This document shows positions 1-8,033 of a stretch of DNA of 64,000 nt, piece by piece; the stretch's first letter is position 1, and every line of letters starts with the position of its first letter. This DNA is from Peribacillus sp. Bi96 (GTDB lineage: Bacteria > Bacillota > Bacilli > Bacillales > DSM-1321): assembly GCF_918698115.1 (NCBI RefSeq), contig NZ_CAKKLV010000010.1, positions 62,001 to 126,000 on the forward strand, in the 5' to 3' direction. The position numbers were made by a program, and so were the translations under genes. The notes below the pieces were generated by a model that was given only the letters and a program-made list of their open reading frames with translations, was not told where the DNA came from and did not search any database.

Positions 1-271
1 TAACGAAGTATTCGACGGCATTATTAGGGAAAAACTCTTTGAACTCACTGTAAAGTTGCCCTGCCAACGTTTTATTGTGGGCGATGACAAGAGTCGGTTT
101 ATTGATTTGCTGAATCACATTGGAAACGGTGAAAGTTTTCCCTGTCCCCGTCGCCCCCAATAATGTCTGCATTTCCTTTCCTTCTTTAATGCCATCGACA
201 AGCATTTCAATTGCTGCAGGTTGATCCCCTTGAGGAGAGTATTTTGAGACTAACTCAAATTTATCCTTCAC
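1..271 (-). CDS. uvrB: UvrB, excinuclease ABC subunit B (5' part only)
   Basis: Damage-recognition helicase subunit of the UvrABC nucleotide excision repair complex, acting on DNA in the cytoplasm. Ninety N-terminal codons are present and the gene continues off the left edge. The Walker A segment GATGTGKT is visible near residue 40, followed by the conserved NKTLAGQLY and [10 protein letters not shown] stretches that identify UvrB. I take the GTG at 271 as start because AGGAGG lies just upstream (281-286) and the product then begins at the same place as B. subtilis UvrB. In B. subtilis it is an SOS gene downstream of csbA, as here; a LexA-like site lies at 404-417. Confidence 0.95.
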   Translation of the reverse strand, partial: MKDKFELVSKYSPQGDQPAAIEMLVDGIKEGKEMQTLLGATGTGKTFTVSNVIQQINKPTLVIAHNKTLAGQLYSEFKEFFPNNAVEYFV

Positions 272-403
272 CAAGCATAGCCTCCTATTGAAATATTTTT
301 ATATGAAAAACGGGACATGACCATATCCCTTCTATTTATTCCGGTTTATGAATGTATATATACACATTCTACCACAATAGCCTCAAAACAAACCAGCAAA
401 AAG

Positions 404-417
404 CGAACATCCATTCT
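404..417. promoter_or_regulatory. LexA-like (SOS) box upstream of uvrB
   Basis: The palindrome GAAC-N4-ATTC (full site CGAACATCCATTCT) has one mismatch in the GAAC-N4-GTTC core of Gram-positive LexA boxes. It lies about 135 bp upstream of uvrB, which is an SOS gene in B. subtilis. The outer positions diverge and I cannot find a convincing -35, so this is a candidate only. Confidence 0.4.
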
Positions 418-470
418 GTTTTTAGGATATGGACTCTATGGGCGTCGGAGTGTAAATGCAAGTTGAGTAC

Positions 471-498
471 AAAAAAAGCACCTTTGATGTCAGGCGCT
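471..498 (-). terminator. Intrinsic terminator of csbA
   Basis: On the minus strand AGCGCCT and AGGTGCT form a 7-bp stem (one G-U pair) followed by seven T residues. The stem overlaps the csbA stop codon. It would separate csbA from uvrB transcription. Confidence 0.65.
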
Positions 499-720
499 CT
501 TGGATGTTCGTTTCATCATTCTTTTTGATAACCAAAATCCCACTGTCAGGGATAATGCATCAACGATGATCAATAAATTTGTATGCGTATAACCTTTATA
601 TGCAGACGCTGTAATCAGGGCAACAGTTAAAACAAGTCCCACGACATTGTTATAGGTAACCCTTGAAAATAACATGACAAGTAGACAAGGAAGGAAAAGG
701 GCAGAAAGAATTTTAATCAT
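490..720 (-). CDS. csbA: CsbA-like small membrane protein
   Basis: A 76-residue membrane protein with three hydrophobic segments (about 1-17, 22-40, 46-64) and a basic C-terminus (KRMMKRTS). Size, the opening pattern with LFLPCLLVMLFSRVT, the central KGYT motif and the place immediately upstream of uvrB match B. subtilis CsbA, a SigB-controlled general-stress protein of unknown biochemical role. The ATG at 720 is preceded by AAAGGAGATG. I did not find a clear SigB promoter here, so stress control is inferred from the family only. The terminator directly after it suggests a single-gene transcript. Confidence 0.85.
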   Translation of the reverse strand: MIKILSALFLPCLLVMLFSRVTYNNVVGLVLTVALITASAYKGYTHTNLLIIVDALSLTVGFWLSKRMMKRTSKSA

Positions 721-857
721 TTTTTCATCTCCTTTATAAGAGAAAAATAGAGTAGTTTCAGTTTAAATGATTATGAAGTTTTTTGCCAATCTATTTCCTG
801 CTTGATTTCATATCTTCTTCAGAAGAACGTTCCAGCCATTCACTCAATTATTCCCAT

Positions 858-904
858 AAAAAAAGGAAGCCAACCCTTTTAAAAGGAGTAGCTTCTTTTT
901 TTGA
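858..904 (-). terminator. Intrinsic terminator of the catalase gene (bidirectional form)
   Basis: GAAGC/GCTTC stem at 866-895 with a second internal CCTTTT/AAAAGG pairing, flanked by an A-run at 858-864 and a T-run at 896-904. It lies directly after the catalase stop codon. Confidence 0.75.
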
Positions 905-908
905 CCAA

Positions 909-2486
909 TCAATATGGATCTGCTTCATGTCCTTTTTTTGCTGCATCCTCTGGGTTATCCGTTCCACCTAGAGGTTTTGAAGAATTCGTATGTTCAGAAG
1001 CTGAAGCTAGTCCCTCTTTTAGTCTGCGGCCATATTCTTCATCAGCCTCTGCAGCAAGAGCTATCATTTTTTCTTGAATGCGTGGGTCTGCCGGAGCTAA
1101 TGCCGATACTAAATTGGAGATTAAATCATCTCTTTCCCAATCTTCAAATTCACGATATGTTTCACCAGCCTGTTTCGTATTGCTTTGGCGATCAATTGTT
1201 TCACGGACCAGTTTTCCTTCTACAAATGGTGTATGCTCTTTACCCGTTTGCTCGGCTTCCTTCAACCCGCCTACAGTTGATGGCTCATAGTTGATGTGAG
1301 GGCTTTGATTCCCTCTGCCAACTTCATATTGCATCTGGCCGCCAGTCTGATTCGTGGCTGTTGGTTTCTTTGGAGCATTAATCGGCAATTGCAGATAATT
1401 CGCTCCAACTCGGTGACGTTGTGTATCAGAATAAGAGAATGTACGTCCCTGTAACATCTTGTCATCCGAGAAGTCCAGTCCGTCCACCAAGACGCCCGTA
1501 CCGAATGCAGCCTGTTCGACTTCAGTGAAATAGTCTTCCGGATTTTTATTCAGTACCATCGTACCAACATGCAGCCATGGGAACTCATCCTTCGGCCAGA
1601 TCTTCGTATCATCCAGCGGATCAAAATCCAACTCAGGATGATCATCATCACTGATGATTTGTACGTTTAAATCCCATTCCGGATATTCCCCACGTTCAAT
1701 CGCTTCATATAAGTCCTGTGTGGCATGATTGAAATTCGTAGCTTGAATTTCATTGGCCTCTTTCTGTGTCAAGTTCTTGATCCCCTGTTTCGGTTCCCAG
1801 TGATACTTGACAAGTACGGCTTTGCCTTCTTCATTCACCCATTTATAAGTATTGACGCCCGACCCTTGCATCATTCGGTAATTGGCTGGAATGCCCCAAG
1901 GGGAGAATACAAATGTGACCATATGAAATGTTTCCGGTGAGCTGGAGCAAAAATCGAAAATCCTTCTGCCATCCTGGATATTCGTGACCGGATCCGGTTT
2001 GAAGGCATGAATCAAATCAGGGAATTTCATGGCATCCCTGATAAAGAAAATTTTCAGGTTATTCCCCACAAGATCCCAGTTTCCATCTTCCGTATAAAAT
2101 TTAACGGCAAATCCCCTGGGGTCACGTAGCGTTTCCGGGGATGTCCCTCCATGGATTACAGATGAAAATCTAACGAATACCGGTGTTTTTTTACCTTCTT
2201 CCTGAAAGACTTTCGCTCTCGTATATTTTGAAATCGGCTCGTCCCCCGCTTTACCAGTCGGAACAAAGTAACCATGGGCACCCGCACCACGGGCATGCAC
2301 GACCCGTTCCGGAATGCGCTCCCTATCGAAGTGACTGATCTTTTCCAGGAAGTCATAGTTCTCCAATGTACTTGGTCCTCTGTTCCCCACAGTTCGAATG
2401 CTCTGGTTGTTCGTTACAGGGTGCCCTTGCCTGTTCGTTAATGTTTCATTAGATTCATCATTTGTTTTTTTGGATTTATTGGACAA
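909..2486 (-). CDS. Haem catalase (KatA-type, with C-terminal extension)
   Basis: Monofunctional haem catalase that dismutates hydrogen peroxide. The distal His is in [14 protein letters not shown] (His64 counted from the chosen start), the distal Asn region is [12 protein letters not shown], and the proximal haem-ligand Tyr is in [12 protein letters not shown]. With the TTG start at 2486 the protein is 525 aa, about 40 longer than B. subtilis KatA; the extra residues are a polar N-terminus and a low-complexity tail ending [10 protein letters not shown] prefer this start over the upstream ATG at 2516 because AGGAGGG sits directly upstream of it. A GTTTGG-N13-GGGAAT sequence upstream vaguely resembles a SigB promoter. 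It could be a stress or spore paralogue (KatX-like) rather than the vegetative KatA. Confidence 0.93.
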   Translation of the reverse strand: MSNKSKKTNDESNETLTNRQGHPVTNNQSIRTVGNRGPSTLENYDFLEKISHFDRERIPERVVHARGAGAHGYFVPTGKAGDEPISKYTRAKVFQEEGKKTPVFVRFSSVIHGGTSPETLRDPRGFAVKFYTEDGNWDLVGNNLKIFFIRDAMKFPDLIHAFKPDPVTNIQDGRRIFDFCSSSPETFHMVTFVFSPWGIPANYRMMQGSGVNTYKWVNEEGKAVLVKYHWEPKQGIKNLTQKEANEIQATNFNHATQDLYEAIERGEYPEWDLNVQIISDDDHPELDFDPLDDTKIWPKDEFPWLHVGTMVLNKNPEDYFTEVEQAAFGTGVLVDGLDFSDDKMLQGRTFSYSDTQRHRVGANYLQLPINAPKKPTATNQTGGQMQYEVGRGNQSPHINYEPSTVGGLKEAEQTGKEHTPFVEGKLVRETIDRQSNTKQAGETYREFEDWERDDLISNLVSALAPADPRIQEKMIALAAEADEEYGRRLKEGLASASEHTNSSKPLGGTDNPEDAAKKGHEADPY

Positions 2487-2680
2487 AAAAATCCCTCCTA
2501 TGTTAATAAAAGCCATAACACTACTTTACTTTCCCCAATTCCCTATATTTAACTCTCCAAACTTCATATTTACATACCATTCATCAAATGAGTGCTTTTT
2601 TCCTATAGGAGAATGAGGATATTTTCATACACCCTACTAAGTTTCATAATTGAAAAGCCTTTGAATGAGCATACCCATTT

Positions 2681-2710
2681 TTGTATAAGTCAACAGGACG
2701 CCATTATAAT
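2681..2710 (+). promoter_or_regulatory. Putative SigA promoter of the MMPL gene
   Basis: TTGTAT at 2681-2686 and TATAAT at 2705-2710 with 18-bp spacing, about 40 bp upstream of the TTG start at 2751. The -10 is perfect; the -35 is moderate. Confidence 0.5.
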
Positions 2711-2750
2711 GAAGTAAGGACAAAAAAAATTCAAAAGCGAGGTACCCTCA

Positions 2751-4979
2751 TTGGACGAATCAGTATTAGGAAGACTTAGCAGGATGATGACTGGAAAAGC
2801 TAGTCGCTGGGTTGTCATTGCTGTATGGCTAATTGCAGCAATACTATTAACACTCACATTGCCTGACGTAAAGGATCGAACAGCAAATAATGCCGCGGAT
2901 TTGCCTGCAGACTCAGCTTCTGTTGTGGCTGATGAACTTATTAAAGAAAAGTTCCCCAATTCGTCAGGGATACCAGCCTTACTGACATGGCATCGGGAAG
3001 GCGGACTGACAGAAGCCGACTTGGCTGAAATCCAGTACCTTTCCAAAGAGCTGACAGATAATCCACTGAATCAGCAATCTTTTTTACCACCGCTTCATGA
3101 AATCCCGTTGCCCGCTCTGCAAGGGTCTGTTTCAGAAGATGGCATGACTTTCGTACAGCCGCTCTTCTTTAAAGAAAAGACCGAGACTGCCATTCTGGAA
3201 AAAAATCTTGAAAGCATTAATGAAATCGTTTCAGAACGCATTGGAACAGACCCGTTCAAAGTCCCGATAGATTCAGATCATTTATCCCTTCGTGTAACAG
3301 GCCCTGTAGGGATATCCGTCGATGCAACGGGATTATTTTCAGGTGCTGATTTCCAATTGCTTTTAGCAACCGTAATACTTGTACTTGTCGTCTTATTACT
3401 CATTTACCGTTCCCCGCTTTTAGCCATCATTCCTCTAATCGGAGTAGGCTTCGCCTATCTGGTCACAAGTCCGATTCTTGGATTCATGGCAGACCATGGT
3501 TGGATCACTGTCGATTCACAAGCCATTTCAATCATGACCGTATTATTATTCGGTGCTGGAACGGATTATTGTCTATTTTTAATTTCTCACTTCAGAAGTG
3601 AATTAAGGAATCATGAAAGTAAACGGGAAGCAATGATTGCCGCATTTAAAGATTCGTCCGGCGCAATTGCGATGAGCGGCCTTACGATCGTCATCTCCCT
3701 ATTAACATTGCTTGTAGCGAAATACGGAGCTTATCACCGGTTCGCCGTACCCTTTGCCTTGTCCATTTTAATCATGATGGTGGCAGCTTTAACACTTGTA
3801 CCGGCATTGCTTTCTGTATTTGGGCGGGCTTCCTTCTACCCGGTTGTTCCGCGCACACCGGAAATGGAAGAAGCACGGGCTAAGAAAAAAGGGAAAACCG
3901 TTAAAAGGCATAAAGAAACAGGCCGCATTGGTAATTGGATTGGTCATATTGTCACAACCAAACCATGGACTGTCATTCTTGCATGTTTGATCATCTTTAG
4001 TGTTTTAGCTGGATATTCTTCGCAAATAAAATATTCTTATGATATTCTCTCTTCATTCCCTGAAGATATGAACTCCCGAGAAGGCTATGCCGTCATTTCC
4101 GACTCGTACTCACCAGGTGAACTGGCGCCAGTCACAGTGGTTGCCGATACAGATGGTAAGGATATTGATTTAGCGGCATCATTAAAAGAGATGAAAATCG
4201 TTGAAAGTGTTGCAGATCCCGTTAATAGTAAATCCAATAAAGATCTGCAGTCATATGAAGTCACATTCAATATAAACCCTTATGATATTGAGGCCATTGA
4301 TTCTATTCCGGACATTCGCACCATAGCGGAGAAAGAATTAAAAGCGGCCAATGTCACTTCCGTTGGTGAAAAGGTATGGATTGGCGGGCAAACTGCAACT
4401 CAATTTGATAAAAGGAATACTGTAAAAGCCGATGAATTCATGATTATCCCGATTATCATCGTCTTGATTTCCTTGCTTCTTTTAGCCTACTTACGATCTA
4501 TAACAGCCATGGTTTATTTAATGGGAACTGTGATTCTCTCTTTCTTTGCAGCCATGGGCTTAGGCTGGATAATCTTGCACCACTTCATGGGAGTGGATGC
4601 CATCGAAGGGACAATTCCACTATATTCATTCGTGTTCCTCGTTGCATTAGGAGAAGATTATAATATTTTCATGGTTTCGAGCATTTGGCGGAAGAAAAAG
4701 ACGAGGCCAATCAAGCAGGCCATTAAAGAAGGAGTTGCCGAAACTAGCGGTGTCATCACATCAGCCGGAATCATCTTAGCGGCCACCTTTTCCGTTCTTG
4801 CTACACTGCCGATTCAAGTATTGGTTCAATTCGGACTGATTACTGCTTTAGGTGTGTTAATGGACACTTTCATCGTCCGTCCATTCCTGGTTCCTGCAAT
4901 TACCGCGCTCCTTGGCCGTCGTGCCTTTTGGCCAAGTAAAGCCAAACACCATGAAGAGAATGAACATGCCAATTATTAA
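2751..4979 (+). CDS. MMPL/RND-superfamily transporter (YdfJ-like)
   Basis: A 742-aa polytopic membrane protein of the MMPL family, proton-driven exporters of lipids or hydrophobic compounds. It shows the duplicated RND layout: one TM helix (about 19-38), a large external loop (40-200), five TM helices (about 205-360), a basic cytosolic linker rich in Lys (370-390), then the same plan again. Acidic relay positions typical of MMPL are seen in GAGTDYCLFLISHFR (first half) and ALGEDYNIFMVSS (second half). Translation starts at TTG with a weak GAGGT. It is monocistronic, closed by a strong terminator. The substrate cannot be deduced. It lies where B. subtilis has no such gene, so the locus is an insertion relative to that species. 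Confidence 0.9.
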   Translation: MDESVLGRLSRMMTGKASRWVVIAVWLIAAILLTLTLPDVKDRTANNAADLPADSASVVADELIKEKFPNSSGIPALLTWHREGGLTEADLAEIQYLSKELTDNPLNQQSFLPPLHEIPLPALQGSVSEDGMTFVQPLFFKEKTETAILEKNLESINEIVSERIGTDPFKVPIDSDHLSLRVTGPVGISVDATGLFSGADFQLLLATVILVLVVLLLIYRSPLLAIIPLIGVGFAYLVTSPILGFMADHGWITVDSQAISIMTVLLFGAGTDYCLFLISHFRSELRNHESKREAMIAAFKDSSGAIAMSGLTIVISLLTLLVAKYGAYHRFAVPFALSILIMMVAALTLVPALLSVFGRASFYPVVPRTPEMEEARAKKKGKTVKRHKETGRIGNWIGHIVTTKPWTVILACLIIFSVLAGYSSQIKYSYDILSSFPEDMNSREGYAVISDSYSPGELAPVTVVADTDGKDIDLAASLKEMKIVESVADPVNSKSNKDLQSYEVTFNINPYDIEAIDSIPDIRTIAEKELKAANVTSVGEKVWIGGQTATQFDKRNTVKADEFMIIPIIIVLISLLLLAYLRSITAMVYLMGTVILSFFAAMGLGWIILHHFMGVDAIEGTIPLYSFVFLVALGEDYNIFMVSSIWRKKKTRPIKQAIKEGVAETSGVITSAGIILAATFSVLATLPIQVLVQFGLITALGVLMDTFIVRPFLVPAITALLGRRAFWPSKAKHHEENEHANY

Positions 4980-5004
4980 AGAGGGTTAGACTTTCCCTTT
5001 TCCT

Positions 5005-5039
5005 AAAAACCCTGTGCCCCTATGAAGCACAGGGTTTTT
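5005..5039 (+). terminator. Intrinsic terminator of the MMPL gene
   Basis: AAACCCTGTGC / GCACAGGGTTT 11-bp stem followed by T-rich sequence, 28 bp after the stop codon. Confidence 0.85.
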
Positions 5040-5070
5040 ACATGTTTTCTAAATTTAGGGAAAAAACCAG

Positions 5071-5099
5071 TTGACACTATTACTTTCAACTCTTATAAT
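5071..5099 (+). promoter_or_regulatory. SigA promoter of the YceI-family gene
   Basis: Consensus TTGACA (5071-5076) and TATAAT (5094-5099) separated by exactly 17 bp. Such a strong promoter suggests that expression is limited by a repressor, for which the inverted repeat at 5114-5133 is a candidate. Confidence 0.85.
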
Positions 5100-5113
5100 T
5101 ACATTAAGTTCAA

Positions 5114-5133
5114 ATATCTCAAATTAAAGATAT
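5114..5133. promoter_or_regulatory. Inverted repeat, candidate MarR/MhqR-type operator
   Basis: ATATCT-N8-AGATAT inverted repeat located at roughly +7 to +26 of the predicted transcript, so a bound protein would block the promoter. It resembles the ATCTCGAAT-type half-sites I recall for MhqR (quinone-sensing MarR family) in B. subtilis; the identity of the regulator is inference. Confidence 0.45.
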
Positions 5134-5167
5134 ATAAATTCAAGATTAATAATTAGGAGGAATAACC

Positions 5168-5701
5168 ATGACAAATACAAAATGGACAATCGACCCAACT
5201 CACAGTGCTATTGAATTTTCTGTAAAACATATGATGATCGCTAAAGTAAAAGGAAGTTTTAATAAATTCGAGGCAAACATTTCAGCAAATCCATTGGATC
5301 TAACAACTGCAGATATCGATTTTACCGTAGATGTGGCCAGTATTGACACTCGCAATGCAGACCGGGATAATCACTTGCGTTCAGCTGACTTTTTTGATAT
5401 AGAAAATAATCCTACATTAACGTTCAAATCAACAAAAATAGTGAAAACGGATGACGATGAATACGATGTAACAGGAAATGTAACTCTTAATGGAATTACA
5501 CAAGAAGAAACTTTCGCCATCACCTTCGAAGGCCAAGGAAAAGATCCTTGGGGAAATGAAAAAGCAGGATTCAGCGGGAAAGGGAAAATTAAACGCAGTG
5601 ATTATGGTTTAACGTATAACGCAGCATTAGAAACAGGCGGCGTACTTATCGGGGATCAAATCACTCTTACCATCGAAATTGAAGTAGCTAAAGAAGCGTA
5701 A
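5168..5701 (+). CDS. YceI-family lipocalin-like protein
   Basis: A 177-aa YceI-domain protein, a beta-barrel fold that binds polyprenoid or isoprenoid-quinone-like lipids. Family landmarks seen are the N-terminal WTIDPTHSAIEFSVKHM, the central SIDTRNADRDNHLRS and the GEKAGFSGKGKIKRSDYG segment. No signal peptide is present, so it should be cytoplasmic, unlike the periplasmic E. coli member. AGGAGG precedes the ATG by a normal spacing. It has its own consensus promoter and terminator, thus a single-gene unit. The inverted repeat after the promoter would fit electrophile or quinone-stress induction, which is an inference. Confidence 0.9.
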   Translation: MTNTKWTIDPTHSAIEFSVKHMMIAKVKGSFNKFEANISANPLDLTTADIDFTVDVASIDTRNADRDNHLRSADFFDIENNPTLTFKSTKIVKTDDDEYDVTGNVTLNGITQEETFAITFEGQGKDPWGNEKAGFSGKGKIKRSDYGLTYNAALETGGVLIGDQITLTIEIEVAKEA

Positions 5702-5707
5702 CGATTA

Positions 5708-5745
5708 AAAAGCAGCGATCCGTTTGGATGGCTGCTTCTTTTTTA
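5708..5745 (+). terminator. Intrinsic terminator of the YceI-family gene
   Basis: AAGCAGC / GCTGCTT stem with inner ATCC/GGAT pairing followed by a run of T residues. Confidence 0.8.
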
Positions 5746-5787
5746 TTCAAGTATTCATTTACCCTATCCTGCTACTGCCTACCGAAT

Positions 5788-6843
5788 TTACGAATTCCTC
5801 GTTTTATAAAGTAAATAAATGAAGTATGGTGCCCCGATGCTCGCTGTAAAGACACCAGCAGGTATTTCCAATGGTGAGAATAAGGTCCGTCCAATCAAAT
5901 CCGCTACCATAACGAGTATTCCACCGAGCAAGGCTGAAGTAGGCAATAACACTCCAAAACTAGAGCCCACCAGCCTTCTAGCCATGTGTGGTGCCATTAA
6001 TCCGACAAAACCTATGCCACCAGCAAAAGCTGTAGAACCACCAATCAAAGCTGTACTGATCATCAATAATATAAACCGCTGTTTTTGGACGTGTCCACCA
6101 AGCCCCGTTGCCAGATCATCGCCAAGCTCCTGTAAATTAATATTTCTAGCATATAGAAAGGCAAGTATAAGAAATAGAATCGTCCATGGAGCCAGCACAG
6201 CGATATTATTCCAGGTGGAGTTAGACACAGATCCCGTGATCCAAAGGTTTGCTTGGCTCGCTTGATAGACTGGGCCAAGAATCATCATCATCGTAGTGAG
6301 GGCTTTCATTAGAGCCATCACCCCAATCCCTATCAACACAAGCCTTATCGGGGGAACTCCATTTTTCCAGGCTAAGGAATAAACAAGGAATGCCACGACG
6401 GTCGCCCCGATGAATGCCGCTAACGGCAGCCAATTGATGCTCACCGTTAAGGAATGATTCTTATCGCTAAAAAAGGCCATGAATCCAACGACCGCCACAG
6501 TCGCTCCCCCTGTTATCCCCAAGATATCAGGCGAGGCAAGTGGATTTCGAATCATCCCTTGAAGAATTCCTCCCGCTACAGCAAGACCCATCCCCACCAA
6601 GAGAGCAACAATGATTCTAGGCAGGCGAAAGGACTGGATGATTAGACGATCGCTATCCGTTCCCCCTCCGAATAAGACCTGCAATACATTCCATGGATGA
6701 ATATTCATTTCACCCCATCCAGTACTGATTACAAATACTAAGGAAGTGACCAAAAATAATATAAAAACGACGATCATCGCTTTTTTATCCATTAAGAAAG
6801 ATATTTTTTCATTAAATAAACGAAAGCTTCTATATGACTTCAT
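5788..6843 (-). CDS. yfhA: Iron-siderophore ABC transporter permease (YfhA-like, FecCD family)
   Basis: A 351-aa FecCD/BtuC-type permease with about nine to ten TM helices. Characteristic family segments are the RLPRIIVALLVGMGLAVAGG region, GNPLASPDILGITGG-like motif (here RNPLASPDILGIT) and the C-terminal GGIGFVGLMAPHMARRLVG loop that contacts the ATPase. Its start codon overlaps the stop of the upstream permease by 4 bp (ATGA), showing co-translation. Order and sizes match B. subtilis yfiZ-yfhA, which with lipoprotein YfiY and the remote ATPase YusV import hydroxamate/citrate siderophores such as schizokinen. No ATPase gene is present in the window. The Fur boxes at 7925-8010 predict iron repression. 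Confidence 0.9.
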   Translation of the reverse strand: MKSYRSFRLFNEKISFLMDKKAMIVVFILFLVTSLVFVISTGWGEMNIHPWNVLQVLFGGGTDSDRLIIQSFRLPRIIVALLVGMGLAVAGGILQGMIRNPLASPDILGITGGATVAVVGFMAFFSDKNHSLTVSINWLPLAAFIGATVVAFLVYSLAWKNGVPPIRLVLIGIGVMALMKALTTMMMILGPVYQASQANLWITGSVSNSTWNNIAVLAPWTILFLILAFLYARNINLQELGDDLATGLGGHVQKQRFILLMISTALIGGSTAFAGGIGFVGLMAPHMARRLVGSSFGVLLPTSALLGGILVMVADLIGRTLFSPLEIPAGVFTASIGAPYFIYLLYKTRNS

Positions 6844-7844
6844 CGGCCGCTGAACCCCTTTCTAGCTATGTAAATAAAGAATGGGGTCCCGATTATCGCC
6901 GTCATGACTCCGACGGGAACTTCTCGGGGCATCAGAATATACCTGGATATGATATCTGCTGTAATCAAAAGCACCGCCCCGAAAAGTCCGGAGAACGGAA
7001 TCAACCAACGATGATCGATTCCTACTATAGAACGGGTAAGATGCGGAACGATGATTCCTATAAAACCAATCGGACCCGCAACCGCCACTGATCCTCCAGC
7101 GAGCAGGATGATTGCCAGCCCCAGAACCAGCTTAAGGAAAACGATGTTCAGTCCTAGACCTTTTGCAACATCTTCACCCATGGATAACACATTCATTTTT
7201 CCGGACATGATCAAAGAAAGACCCCAACCTACAACAAGATAAGGTAGGACGGCAATTAAATTGTCTAAACTTCTGCCGGAAACCGATCCAGCAAGCCAGA
7301 ACAAAACTTGATCTAATAGTGCCTCATTGGAAACAAGTAGACCTTGTGTAAGTGAAGCTACCATGGCCGTCATGGCTGCACCAGCCAAAGTCAGCTTCAT
7401 CGGTGTCAAGCCGCCGCGTCCCATGCTTCCAATCATATATATGCTTATCGCGGCTATGGCTGCCCCTATGAAAGACAGCCAAGTGAATACTTGAAGGTTG
7501 CTTATCCCAAAAACAGTGACCCCAGTGACAACCGCCAATCCCGCCCCTGCGTTGACACCGAATATATCTGGAGAAGCGAGGGGATTTTTAGTTAGCGTTT
7601 GCATCAAAACCCCCGAAATGGCCAAACTTGCACCAATTGCCGAAGCGATCAGGGCCCGTGGCAGTCTGACTGATTGAATGACAATGTGTTCATTCGTCCC
7701 ATTGAAATGGGTAAAAGCATCAATGGCCATTTGCCATGTTGTATCTGTATAACCGTATACAATACTTGAGCACATTAAGAAAAGCAGCAATAGAATGGTA
7801 ATGAATAGCCCCATCCATTTCTGCCATGTATTTTTTAATAACAT
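6840..7844 (-). CDS. yfiZ: Iron-siderophore ABC transporter permease (YfiZ-like, FecCD family)
   Basis: A 334-aa FecCD permease, partner of the downstream permease in a heterodimeric channel in the cytoplasmic membrane. The diagnostic motifs are RLPRALIASAIGASLAISG near residue 60, KNPLASPDIFGVNAGAG near 85, and GPIGFIGIIVPHLTRSIVG near 260-278. The ATG at 7844 is preceded by GGAAAGG. It is the first gene of the leftward unit that starts at the promoter 7891-7920, divergent from the binding-protein gene. Confidence 0.9.
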   Translation of the reverse strand: MLLKNTWQKWMGLFITILLLLFLMCSSIVYGYTDTTWQMAIDAFTHFNGTNEHIVIQSVRLPRALIASAIGASLAISGVLMQTLTKNPLASPDIFGVNAGAGLAVVTGVTVFGISNLQVFTWLSFIGAAIAAISIYMIGSMGRGGLTPMKLTLAGAAMTAMVASLTQGLLVSNEALLDQVLFWLAGSVSGRSLDNLIAVLPYLVVGWGLSLIMSGKMNVLSMGEDVAKGLGLNIVFLKLVLGLAIILLAGGSVAVAGPIGFIGIIVPHLTRSIVGIDHRWLIPFSGLFGAVLLITADIISRYILMPREVPVGVMTAIIGTPFFIYIARKGFSGR

Positions 7845-7890
7845 ATCCAGTTACCTTTCCAATCACGTTTATATATCATTCTTTTATTTA

Positions 7891-7920
7891 ATTGTACTGG
7901 CGTTAACAGCGGGATGTCAA
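7891..7920 (-). promoter_or_regulatory. SigA promoter of the yfiZ-yfhA unit
   Basis: On the minus strand TTGACA (7920-7915) and TACAAT (7896-7891) with 18-bp spacing. The Fur-like box 7925-7943 begins just upstream of the -35. Confidence 0.7.
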
Positions 7921-7924
7921 CGAT

Positions 7925-7943
7925 TTTGAGAATCATTTTCAAT
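7925..7943. promoter_or_regulatory. Fur box 1
   Basis: Core TGAGAATCATTTTCA (7927-7941) matches the 7-1-7 Fur motif TGATAAT-N-ATTATCA at most positions. It lies between the two divergent promoters. Confidence 0.75.
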
Positions 7944-7949
7944 TATATA

Positions 7950-7978
7950 TTGACAGATAAGTATATTCATTTTATGAT
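7950..7978 (+). promoter_or_regulatory. SigA promoter of yfiY
   Basis: TTGACA (7950-7955) and TATGAT (7973-7978), 17-bp spacing, predicted start near 7985. Fur box 2 begins a few bases downstream. Confidence 0.8.
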
Positions 7979-7991
7979 GAGGCTGTTAAGT

Positions 7992-8010
7992 GCGAATGAT
8001 TATCATTTGC
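7992..8010. promoter_or_regulatory. Fur box 2
   Basis: GCGAATGAT-T-ATCATTTGC is a 9-1-9 palindrome with a single mismatch and matches the 19-bp Fur consensus closely. Its position immediately after the yfiY transcription start would block initiation or clearance under iron-replete conditions. Confidence 0.85.
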
Positions 8011-8033
8011 TCAAAATTGGGAGGGGTACATAA

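Noticed and set aside
914..1294. 126-codon frame antisense to the catalase gene
   Set aside because: Fully opposite to a well-supported catalase; codons mirror the catalase sequence, no RBS.
2487..2680. PerR or SigB site upstream of the catalase gene
   Set aside because: GTTTGG-N13-GGGAAT is only loosely SigB-like and no PerR palindrome is seen.
5819..6265. 148-codon frame antisense to yfhA
   Set aside because: Shadow of the permease gene; lacks RBS and has Pro/Lys-rich composition typical of antisense of membrane proteins.
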